Below, piece by piece: positions 16,155-23,666 of a stretch of DNA of 64,000 nt. How positions within the stretch are numbered: position 1 is the first letter of the stretch; each line of letters opens with the position of its first letter. The position numbers were made by a program, and so were the translations under genes. The notes below the pieces were generated by a model. It was not told the origin of the DNA, ran no database searches, and worked only from the letters and a program-made list of their open reading frames with translations. The stretch covers positions 18,933-82,932 of the forward strand of contig NZ_JADBEL010000019.1 in assembly GCF_014873855.1 (NCBI RefSeq), read 5' to 3'. The stretch is from Sporosarcina limicola (GTDB lineage Bacteria > Bacillota > Bacilli > Bacillales_A > Planococcaceae).

Positions 16155-17807
16155 CTACGTTCCATCATCTGAAAGCTGATTTTCTTCCACCGGTTCAGTA
16201 GCCGGCGCGAAAGTCGGTGTAGTATCCGGTGCAATAACTGGTGCAATAGGCGGTGCGACAGGTTCTATACGAGGTGGTGGGTTTAACTTGTCCTTTGCAT
16301 TCATTATCTTACGTTCAATACTTAAAACCTTTGCAAGTAAATCTGTCTCCTGAAAGATTTCCTGTGCAAGTGTATAGGAATCAATTGCCTTAGCGAAATC
16401 CTGTCTATCATAACTTCGATCCCCATTTTTCTCTAAAATTTCCGCTTTCAATTCCTGCTGCTCTTTCTTTAATTCGGCTATTTTTTCTTCGGCTTCTTCC
16501 ATTTTAAGTTTTATATTACTTTCCCCGCTATAAGATATATCAAGAGCCTTCTTTCGAGCTTTTTTATAGATACTAAGCGCTCCATTATAATCCTCTGCTT
16601 CAAAACGAAAGTCCCCTTCTTTGACAGATTCTCCGATTTGAACAACCGCATCCATATTCGTAATCCTTTGTTCGATTACCTCTGTACCAAAATCTCGAAT
16701 TAGTTTTCCTTCCCCTTTAGCTTTCTCATATTTACTCACAGACTCAGAAAAGTTTTCTTCTTTAGCTTCTTTATCCCCGTCGATAATCAACTGGCTTATT
16801 CTCAATTTTTTCGCTAGCAAATTTCTATGTATTGGATTTTTCGCCTTTTTGGCTGCATTTCTGCCTTCACTATATTCCTTTAAGGCACCTTCATAGTTTC
16901 CATCTTGAAAATAGAGATTTCCTGTTTTCTCATGGTCAAACATTTCAGCAGTAACTTCAGCTATCTTTTTAGCTTCTTTAACTTTGTAATAAATAGTACT
17001 TCCACCTATCAATAAGACTAAGAACAAGGAAACTGCAATTATTTTGATATACTTCAATTTTTTCTTCTTATTTTCTTGATAGATCTTATCAGCAAAAATA
17101 GAAACCATCGTGTAGTTATTTATAATTCTTTTTTGCCTACTTAAGAGAACCTCTTCTAATATATCCGTATATTGCTCTGATTCTTTTATCCCCTCTAAAG
17201 CATCCGCCATTTCAATTTCACTTACTTCTTCCCATATTCCAGAGGTACAAAGTAATAGCACGTCACCATCCATAAGCTTTAACTTCTTTGAGACAAAGGG
17301 TTGAAAATCGTTTGGTTTCCCAAGATAATTAAAGAGGTTATTTCTCTCCTCATGGCGATTTATATCCACGGAAAAACCAAATTTATCTGCTAATCCCTGT
17401 GCCAGACTTTGGTCATTGCTTTTATAAAATAGCCTTCCATTTCTAAATTGATAAAATCTAGAGTTGCCCGCAACAGCACAAATCATTCTAGAATAATCTG
17501 ATACAACCATTACGATACTTGCTTTTAACCTTACCCTTAAACTTTGTACTTGTAATATCTCTTGGGCATTTTTTATATATTTCTTAATTCTCAATCTTGA
17601 CATGGACGGCTTTTCTATAAATTTTTCTAATATACCCTTTACAGCTAACTCAGCACTTTTGACTTCTTGATCTGAGTCTAATCCTTTAACGACAACCCAG
17701 CAGGCTACATCATCAAGCTCCATATAAGCAAAGTAATCTTTATTCTGAATAAAAGAACCTGCTTCGGATGAAAAGCTTGTTTTGAACTCACTATTATCCT
17801 TCCTCAT
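16155..17807 (-). CDS. Membrane pseudo-PP2C with coiled-coil/TPR-like ectodomain
   Basis: 550 residues, AGGAGG before ATG. Residues 1-245 have the PP2C fold order but the metal ligands are gone: the DG motif is K41-G42 (WVVVKGLD), the SDG motif is TSG at 188-190 (LLLCTSGIW), and the final DN is NN at 230-231 (IINNYTMV). A transmembrane helix follows at ~254-275 (IIAVSLFLVLLIGGSTIYY). Then come long charged helices with TPR-like repeats (LYFQDGNYEGALKEYSEG, FRFEAEDYNGALSIYKKA) and a Pro/Ala-rich tail. It is probably a phosphoprotein sensor or scaffold spanning the membrane. It lies directly downstream of an intact PP2C gene. Confidence 0.65.
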   Translation of the reverse strand: MRKDNSEFKTSFSSEAGSFIQNKDYFAYMELDDVACWVVVKGLDSDQEVKSAELAVKGILEKFIEKPSMSRLRIKKYIKNAQEILQVQSLRVRLKASIVMVVSDYSRMICAVAGNSRFYQFRNGRLFYKSNDQSLAQGLADKFGFSVDINRHEERNNLFNYLGKPNDFQPFVSKKLKLMDGDVLLLCTSGIWEEVSEIEMADALEGIKESEQYTDILEEVLLSRQKRIINNYTMVSIFADKIYQENKKKKLKYIKIIAVSLFLVLLIGGSTIYYKVKEAKKIAEVTAEMFDHEKTGNLYFQDGNYEGALKEYSEGRNAAKKAKNPIHRNLLAKKLRISQLIIDGDKEAKEENFSESVSKYEKAKGEGKLIRDFGTEVIEQRITNMDAVVQIGESVKEGDFRFEAEDYNGALSIYKKARKKALDISYSGESNIKLKMEEAEEKIAELKKEQQELKAEILEKNGDRSYDRQDFAKAIDSYTLAQEIFQETDLLAKVLSIERKIMNAKDKLNPPPRIEPVAPPIAPVIAPDTTPTFAPATEPVEENQLSDDGT

Positions 17808-17855
17808 TACTATCCTCCTTGCTCCTTAACACAACATTTAATCTACACCTTAGGC

Positions 17856-18701
17856 CTACACACTATTTCTCTTAAGAATCACAATGGTTGCATTGTCTTG
17901 ATTCTTCAGACGTTTTCTTTCAACAACATCAATAATTTGTTGAGCTATATCGTAAGGAGGTAAATTACGAGAGAGAATTTTTTCCATTTCTACTTCAGTT
18001 ATACTGTTATAGACACCATCACTATACAAACAAACCTTATCCCCTTTGTTCAACTTGATTGGTTCTCTTCCAATCTCCATATTTTTAAATCCCTCATACC
18101 CTACATAATTTATCAATCTTTTTTTCATCGGGTTTTCTTGGACTTCTACTTTACTGATTTCTCCCGCTAAATAGCGTTCCTTAAGTACGGATTCAAAAAT
18201 ATGCTTTTGATTGACAGCAATAAACTCTCCTTTCCTAAAGATAGTAATTATGCTATCCCCCACAGCTCCCCAATGAAGATACCCTCGTTCATCAATGATA
18301 ATGGCAACTAATGTTGTTCCACCGCTGGAACCTTTGAGATTTTGAATAATAGTATTATTACTTAGTAATGCGGTTTTTCTAAAAAAAGATTCTATATTAT
18401 CTAATTTATCTACTTGTAAAAACGCACGTATAAATGTAGTGACAACAACCGTGCTTGCCATTCTTCCATTTGTTAATCCACTAATACCATCAGCTAAAAC
18501 CGCAATCGTTCCATTTGTACTAGAAGCTGTAGAGAAGTAATCGTCCTGCTCTTTTCGTCTTCCTATGGTCTGTCCATTTCCTATCTCAATAGTTACCTTT
18601 CCCTCACTATTAGTCAGGATTCTCCTAACATAGACTAACATTAAAAGTGCAAGTATAAATCCGAGTACAATTATGTATGGTACCAATCCTTGTTCATTCA
18701 T
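17856..18701 (-). CDS. Membrane-anchored PP2C Ser/Thr phosphatase
   Basis: 281 residues from ATG at 18701, preceded by GAGGAG. One N-terminal membrane helix (LVPYIIVLGFILALLMLVYV). The PP2C domain keeps its metal ligands: GRRKEQDDYF, AVLADGISG (D71), GAVGDSI, LYSDGV (D228) and NQDNATI (D269). It should remove phosphate from Ser/Thr proteins in the cytoplasm next to the membrane. With the kinase at 23667-24596 and the two FHA proteins it forms a complete phospho-signalling set inside the injector operon. Confidence 0.8.
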   Translation of the reverse strand: MNEQGLVPYIIVLGFILALLMLVYVRRILTNSEGKVTIEIGNGQTIGRRKEQDDYFSTASSTNGTIAVLADGISGLTNGRMASTVVVTTFIRAFLQVDKLDNIESFFRKTALLSNNTIIQNLKGSSGGTTLVAIIIDERGYLHWGAVGDSIITIFRKGEFIAVNQKHIFESVLKERYLAGEISKVEVQENPMKKRLINYVGYEGFKNMEIGREPIKLNKGDKVCLYSDGVYNSITEVEMEKILSRNLPPYDIAQQIIDVVERKRLKNQDNATIVILKRNSV

Positions 18702-18708
18702 CTCCTCA

Positions 18709-19236
18709 TCATTCCTCGCTCTGGTTGTTTTCCCATTCAAAGTGAACACCACATAAAGGAATAAAGAGAAACTTGCTTCTACCCAACTGAATAATATCGT
18801 ATGCTGCTAATTCAGTCGGAGTATAGACTGCCTCATTATTAAGATAGGCTAACCCTGACGCATCTCCAGGTAATAGGAAAAAATTCCTTTTTTTATGATC
18901 ATAGACAATGACAGCGTGGTTTCGTTTGGAAATGGTATTGTCACCGATAATTCGAATATGCATTTCCTCTGCTCTTCCAATAAAATTTTTCTCAGATAAG
19001 ATTCTGTAGTCGCGACCCATTTGTGAACCCTCTATACAAACTAACCAACCCGTGACAGGGTCAATCCCTTCAACTTCTCCAAAGTATGGCATCGTTTTAT
19101 CATCTTCTTCGACTCCCATGATTGGTTGACTGCTTGACTTTGAAACTTGTTCAACAATAACATTACAATAAGGACAAACATTCCCATGCCTTCTCGAACT
19201 AAACATGTGGCCGTTTGCACATCTAGTCAAACTCAT
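18709..19236 (-). CDS. Zinc-ribbon/FHA phosphothreonine-binding protein
   Basis: About 175 residues from ATG at 19236 (GGAGG at 10 nt). The N-terminus has a two-pair ribbon: RCANGHMFSSRRHGNVCPYC. The FHA domain is near 75-160, with FIGRAEEMHIRI, ISKRNHAVIVYD and YDIIQLGRSKFLF. The phosphate-contacting GR and S..H positions are kept, while the usual NGT turn is replaced by an NNEA. It likely docks a phosphothreonine made by the kinase of this locus. Its stop lies 8 bp from the PP2C start, so the two are co-translated. Confidence 0.75.
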   Translation of the reverse strand: MSLTRCANGHMFSSRRHGNVCPYCNVIVEQVSKSSSQPIMGVEEDDKTMPYFGEVEGIDPVTGWLVCIEGSQMGRDYRILSEKNFIGRAEEMHIRIIGDNTISKRNHAVIVYDHKKRNFFLLPGDASGLAYLNNEAVYTPTELAAYDIIQLGRSKFLFIPLCGVHFEWENNQSEE

Positions 19237-19277
19237 TTTCTTCATTCCTCCGTTTATGTTTCGAATCAAGGGTATTT

Positions 19278-19868
19278 TTATTTTACTAATATTCGTGTAT
19301 TCGCTATGTATAGGATATCTCCTGTATTTATTCTATAAGGGCTTTCATGTCTTAATTTACTTTTAACACGTCTTTCCGATTTTTTCACACCTGTTCCATT
19401 AATAGAGTCAATATCTTCAATGTACCATACACCTGATACACAATTTAATACAGCATGTTCATTATTAATTAGTGACTCATACTCAGTATCAGACAAATCT
19501 ATATCAACCTCTCTATCACTTGAGCCTTTTCCCACAAGTAGAGAGGTTTCTCCTTGTACTAACCATTCCTTTATTTTTTCTCCGTCTTCTTTTATAAGGA
19601 TTAACTTCATAATTTCCGAGCCAATATCCTCCTTAACCGAACCTTTAAACTCATATTTTATTAATGCATAATTTATCGCTACTACACCTAAAAGTAATCC
19701 AACTAAGACTCTCAATAGAATAATTTCATTAATGAAAAATACGTACATCAGTGCTAATAATCCAATCATAATGATTAGCGTATCAATAACTTCTATACTA
19801 ATTTGATTATTGTTATTTCCCTTCATCTCATGTGAATTATTATCAAAAAACTTGTTTGTTTCAGACAT
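19278..19868 (-). CDS. Membrane FHA-domain protein
   Basis: 196 residues, AGGAG before ATG. Two hydrophobic helices lie at about 28-70 (TLIIMIGLLALMYVFFI, VLVGLLLGVVAINYALI), followed by a C-terminal FHA domain: SLLVGKGSSDREV, LINNEHAVLNCV and IEDIDSINGTGVKK. The turn NGTGV is kept; the usual GR is GK and the serine before EHA is N, so phosphopeptide affinity may be altered. In Gram-negative T6SS, an FHA protein recruits machinery upon phosphorylation; here it could place the apparatus at the membrane. Confidence 0.7.
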   Translation of the reverse strand: MSETNKFFDNNSHEMKGNNNNQISIEVIDTLIIMIGLLALMYVFFINEIILLRVLVGLLLGVVAINYALIKYEFKGSVKEDIGSEIMKLILIKEDGEKIKEWLVQGETSLLVGKGSSDREVDIDLSDTEYESLINNEHAVLNCVSGVWYIEDIDSINGTGVKKSERRVKSKLRHESPYRINTGDILYIANTRILVK

Positions 19869-19988
19869 GATCTCATCTCCTTACGTCTGATAATATCCAA
19901 AACAAGTACTCAAAAAAAGATAGTAATTATAACTAATAAGATACTAAAAAAACTACGGCTCAAGGTAGTAGATTCGTAATTTTTCTCC

Positions 19989-20420
19989 TTACCTTTTAAA
20001 GAATTTTTCAAATAGGTCTGTTGTATCAATAGGATTCTTCTTTTCGGAATTCTTTTTAGTAGTCGACATTTCTTTTGTCTTAGGATTGAAACCAAAAAAG
20101 TGTTCAAAGTTTTCTTCTAAATCACTCATATTAAACTCTTGTTTTTTTACTTTAGTCTGTTCCTTCTGTTGAGTAAAACTACCACCTGAGTCGGCTTGAC
20201 TATACCTTGCCTCTTTCATTTGAGAATCATAGGTCTGCCTTGAAGAAGTGTCTTTCAACATGTTATAGGCTTCTTGTACTTCTATAAAAATTGTTTCTGA
20301 TGCCTTACTTCCGTCATTTACATCTGGATGATGCTTTTTTGATAAATTCCTGAATGCATTTTTTATTTCTTGTTGAGAGGCATTCCTATCTACTCCCAAT
20401 ATTTTATAGTAATTTTTCAT
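19989..20420 (-). CDS. J-domain protein (DnaJ-like co-chaperone)
   Basis: 143 residues. The J domain spans 1-66 (YYKILGVDRNASQQEIKNAF, then KKHHPDV with the essential HPD, then AYNMLKDTSSRQTYD). No Gly/Phe region, zinc domain or client domain; the tail is polar and Lys-rich and ends LFEKFFKR. It should stimulate an Hsp70 ATPase, and the obvious partner is the Hsp70-like protein at 11501-14146 in the same operon. It is separated from the tube gene by a strong hairpin at 20459-20486. Confidence 0.8.
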   Translation of the reverse strand: MKNYYKILGVDRNASQQEIKNAFRNLSKKHHPDVNDGSKASETIFIEVQEAYNMLKDTSSRQTYDSQMKEARYSQADSGGSFTQQKEQTKVKKQEFNMSDLEENFEHFFGFNPKTKEMSTTKKNSEKKNPIDTTDLFEKFFKR

Positions 20421-20458
20421 TGTTTTTTCATCCCTATTATTTAGCTTTACTCAATATC

Positions 20459-20486
20459 ATATAAGGGACTTTAAAGTCCCTTATAT
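20459..20486 (-). terminator. Perfect hairpin between the tube gene and the J-domain gene
   Basis: A near-perfect 28-bp palindrome centred on GGGACTTTAAAGTCCC lies 31 bp after the tube-gene stop. There is no U tract, so it may be a processing or RNA-stabilising element, or a leaky terminator, rather than a full stop. Confidence 0.5.
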
Positions 20487-20516
20487 GGTTTAAACTACAA
20501 AAAACACATCATGTTA

Positions 20517-20942
20517 TTAGACTGAGTAGCCGCCCTCAATTTTTGCTAAATCTGTTTTGTCTTTTTTCTGTTTAAGAAAAAGATGAAATTCTCCAATTCC
20601 TTCAGTGTCACCAAACTTTTCGGTATAATCGACAACGAATGCATTTGGAAAATGAATTTTCCTTACAACTTGTTCAGCAGAGATGACCTCTAACGTTACT
20701 TTTCGGTAGCAGTCAGACTTTTCGGCCGGTACTAACGACCACAATCCCAACTTCATCGTGTCATCAGAATTATCTCCATCTGTTGCGGTAAGTATTTTCC
20801 CTCTTATTTTCAGGGTAGCTCCTACATCTGTTGATCTAGCATTGGAATCATTTGGTGTATCGGTTTCATACTCCACAGCAATAATACTTTCCAATCCTAG
20901 TTCGATTGTTTCTGATCCTTCTACTTTCAATTCAAATCCCAT
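20517..20942 (-). CDS. Hcp-like inner tube protein
   Basis: 141 residues with AGGAGG before ATG. It is beta-rich throughout: GFELKVEGSETIELGLESI, TDVGATLKIRGKI, YRKVTLEVISAEQVVRKI, FPNAFVVDYTEKFG, IGEFHLFLKQKK. The length and the 'I.F.NAFV..Y...FGD..G.G.F.LFL' end match the Hcp/gp19 tube family layout. It lies directly after the putative sheath gene, the universal order for sheath and tube. Hexamers would stack into the ejected tube. The assignment is by pattern and context. Confidence 0.6.
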   Translation of the reverse strand: MGFELKVEGSETIELGLESIIAVEYETDTPNDSNARSTDVGATLKIRGKILTATDGDNSDDTMKLGLWSLVPAEKSDCYRKVTLEVISAEQVVRKIHFPNAFVVDYTEKFGDTEGIGEFHLFLKQKKDKTDLAKIEGGYSV

Positions 20943-20975
20943 ACAAATAGCCTCCTAGAAAATTCATATTGTGTT

Positions 20976-21035
20976 CCAGAAAACTTTTACGTTTTCCAGA
21001 TTTATATTAAAAGATTCGTTGTTAAAACGAATCTT
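20976..21035 (-). other. Two hairpins between sheath and tube genes
   Basis: Hairpin one has arms CCAGAAAAC and GTTTTCCAG (20976-21000). Hairpin two has arms AAGATTCGTT (21011-21020) and AACGAATCTT (21026-21035) followed on the minus strand by TTTTAATAT, which is terminator-like. Together they could set the sheath-to-tube ratio or protect mRNA ends. Confidence 0.45.
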
Positions 21036-21111
21036 TAACATACCCTTGTAAAATACTTTTTATTAATATGGCTCACTCATGCCATTTCGTAATGGTTAGT
21101 TATAAGCATTT

Positions 21112-23295
21112 TTATGCTTTTATTGCACTCGTTCCCTTGGTTATCATAACCTCAAGATTTTTTACATTTCCATTGAAAACAAGGTCTATTTGACATAAGC
21201 TACTCTTCTCATCGACGATGTAGCCAATGTCGTCACCATCTTGAATAATAGAATTGATAAAACCTTTTTCGTTAAGCCACTTACTTTTTTGACTACTTGG
21301 GTTGTTACTGAAGAACTTAACAATATTGTCATATTTAAAATCACCAGATTGAAATCTCAGGATCCTTTCTATATACGTACTTACCTGCGTTTTGTAGATA
21401 GAATCAAACCCATCTTCCTCCATCGCTAAGCTTCTCGCTTTATAGACTGTGATTCGCTTAATGTCTGTATCCTGTAATTGAGCATTTTCTGAGGAAAAGA
21501 CAAAACCGAAATTTCTTCTATTTATTGCATCTTTAATATTATTTGTAAAACCAGATATTTCTTTAGCCATTGTTGTTACAGCTCTAAGCGAGTTATCCCC
21601 AGCCTCTATGTCAAAACGCACCCCAGGATAATCCCTTTTAACACTCCGAAATGATTCCTTCAAGTACTCTGGGCATTGATAAGCGGCAACAATACCCGCC
21701 GCTACGTAACTAGCACCTACATATACCCCTTCAATCCATAGCTTTAAGATATCCTCTTTTTCCTTGGAAAGTCGTGCTCCATTTTCTGTACTCAGCATTC
21801 TCGTGTCAATGACAACACCTGACTTATCTTTTGGAATAATCGTGAAATTCGGGATACAAGGAATTGCAAACTCGCTAAATTCTTTTCTTAGTAGGACCGA
21901 ACATTTATCAATGAAACGGTCTATCCCTGCTGTAGCGATACCGTTAAATGTTGTTTCTTCTTCAGTCATAAAGCTAAAAAACAATTGTATTTTATAGTCT
22001 TTCACGGTATCAAGTAACATTGACAGAGACTCCATAGTGTTTCCATCCTGCTTAGAAATCTTTTCATTCCCTTTAAAACGTTCTCTGCTCACTTTTAATT
22101 TACCAACAGACTCCAATTCTAAAGAAGGAACAATACCAAACCAAACAGTGTCTGTAAAATCATTTTTCGAGTTTACAGTATTTAGATACGTGCTTAACTT
22201 CGGTATGTTATTACTTTTGACCAACATATCTAGCTTCGTATTCGTGACAAGAAGAGACGGTTGCATTCCTTTGTTTTTTGTAGCATATTGGTCAAAAAAC
22301 ATTTTTACACCTAACAGCTTTTCAACTAGCGGTTTTACTGTTTTTACAAATTCATCTTTTGCATCCTTATAGAATTCTAAGTATGTATTGTAATTCTGTA
22401 CTTCTGTTTTAATATCAATATCAGTTTTCACTGTTGGTAAAGGCGAAAAGGTTCTGATCACAAGGTTCTTCACATAAGCAGAAGGGGATTCCGTAATAGA
22501 TTCGTAATCTTCTTCAAAAACAGTGCTTAGTTCATGGTTATTATTCTCATCTATAACCATAAGTTCGGTATTGCTATTTTGAGGCGCCTCGACAATTTTC
22601 AATTCACCAACTTCTCCAATGGTAAGCATACCAATTTGAATTTTTTCTGATTCATTTGATTCCTGGTTACTTCCTAGGAGAAGCCTTGTCTTAATATCTT
22701 CAATGGCCAATGGCAGCATTGCCATTACATTGTTGTAGTTTCTGCTTGCCACTTCGAACATCGTATTAAGCTTATCCCCCGTATCAAGCTTTTTTGGGTC
22801 CCCTTCATCTAACTGATCATACTCGCCATATAAATAGTGGATTTCTTTTCTAACCTGGCGAATATCATCCATAACTTTCTTTGGAGATATCATATCCAAA
22901 AGATTTTCAAACTTAAAGTCCACATTTGTTGTGCCTTGACTTCTCTTCGTATCAATTAAAGTAAACAGCATTTTTAAAAAATCATTATTTTGATCGACAG
23001 GAATTTCAGAAATACAGTCCTCTTGGATTCCTTCTGGTTTTTTCAATGTATACATCACTTTTTGATTTGCAGCATTGTAAAAGGAATATACTGTCGGAGA
23101 AAATTTGTCTAAAAATTCATCAAAACTTTTTACGAGAAGATGTTCATTAATCTCCTTAATCTTCTCATCACTAAGACTGTCAATCCCTTTAACATCACCA
23201 ACAAGCGTAAGGATATCTAGTTTTTCTGGATTGATTTCTTCAAAGAGCATCGTTCTGTTTGTTTGACTAATAATATCCACAAGTTCGGCAGTCAA
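21112..23295 (-). CDS. Putative contractile sheath protein (TssB-TssC-like)
   Basis: 727 residues from a TTG with AAAGG at 10 nt. Soluble and acidic, with no signal or membrane segment. The C-terminal half has TDTVWFGIVPSLELESVGKL, then LWIEGVYVGASYVAAGIVAA, and an end region with NRRNFGFVFSSENA, VYKARSLAMEEDGFDSIY and YIERILRFQSGD, resembling the closing domain of TssC and phage sheaths (conserved 'nvRR/ARSL...Y..ERI.RF' helix). It is longer than TssC (~500) and close to TssB plus TssC; no separate TssB is present. The tube gene follows. I consider sheath the best reading but not proven. Confidence 0.5.
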   Translation of the reverse strand: MTAELVDIISQTNRTMLFEEINPEKLDILTLVGDVKGIDSLSDEKIKEINEHLLVKSFDEFLDKFSPTVYSFYNAANQKVMYTLKKPEGIQEDCISEIPVDQNNDFLKMLFTLIDTKRSQGTTNVDFKFENLLDMISPKKVMDDIRQVRKEIHYLYGEYDQLDEGDPKKLDTGDKLNTMFEVASRNYNNVMAMLPLAIEDIKTRLLLGSNQESNESEKIQIGMLTIGEVGELKIVEAPQNSNTELMVIDENNNHELSTVFEEDYESITESPSAYVKNLVIRTFSPLPTVKTDIDIKTEVQNYNTYLEFYKDAKDEFVKTVKPLVEKLLGVKMFFDQYATKNKGMQPSLLVTNTKLDMLVKSNNIPKLSTYLNTVNSKNDFTDTVWFGIVPSLELESVGKLKVSRERFKGNEKISKQDGNTMESLSMLLDTVKDYKIQLFFSFMTEEETTFNGIATAGIDRFIDKCSVLLRKEFSEFAIPCIPNFTIIPKDKSGVVIDTRMLSTENGARLSKEKEDILKLWIEGVYVGASYVAAGIVAAYQCPEYLKESFRSVKRDYPGVRFDIEAGDNSLRAVTTMAKEISGFTNNIKDAINRRNFGFVFSSENAQLQDTDIKRITVYKARSLAMEEDGFDSIYKTQVSTYIERILRFQSGDFKYDNIVKFFSNNPSSQKSKWLNEKGFINSIIQDGDDIGYIVDEKSSLCQIDLVFNGNVKNLEVMITKGTSAIKA

Positions 23296-23437
23296 ATACT
23301 ATAAACCTTTAGACTTATAGTATCCTACAGCCACCCCTCCCTTTTATAACTATTTTGAATAAATATGGAAATAAATGAAAAGCTAATATTCATGTAATAA
23401 ACCCTACAACTCATACATTAATTTACTTATAATTTCC

Positions 23438-23471
23438 TGTCAATCTATTTCCGGGAAAAATCACCATTTTA
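23438..23471 (-). promoter_or_regulatory. Possible promoter of the sheath gene
   Basis: On the minus strand TTGACA (23443-23438) is followed after 17 nt by a weak TAATGT. It lies ~150 bp before the sheath start. The -10 is poor, so this is only a candidate. Confidence 0.25.
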
Positions 23472-23493
23472 GGATTTTAGTCGGGTTATCACA

Positions 23494-23529
23494 ATTAGAT
23501 AAACAGTCTTTATTAGATAAACAGTCTTT
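23494..23529. repeat. Perfect 18-bp tandem repeat upstream of the sheath gene
   Basis: ATTAGATAAACAGTCTTT occurs twice head-to-tail with no mismatch, about 50 bp upstream of the candidate -35. Direct repeats of this size suggest a regulator-binding site. The rest of the 370-bp gap (23296-23666) shows nothing further. Confidence 0.6.
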
Positions 23530-23666
23530 TAGGATTATAAATTTAAAAATAATACTAAACATAATTACTTTTCTGAACCTTTAAAACTAGTGTTCGTCAA
23601 TTTGTACAGTATATTTTTTCAGTGGTAGTTATTTCTATTCTTTTAATTTTGAAAGACAAAGTATTG

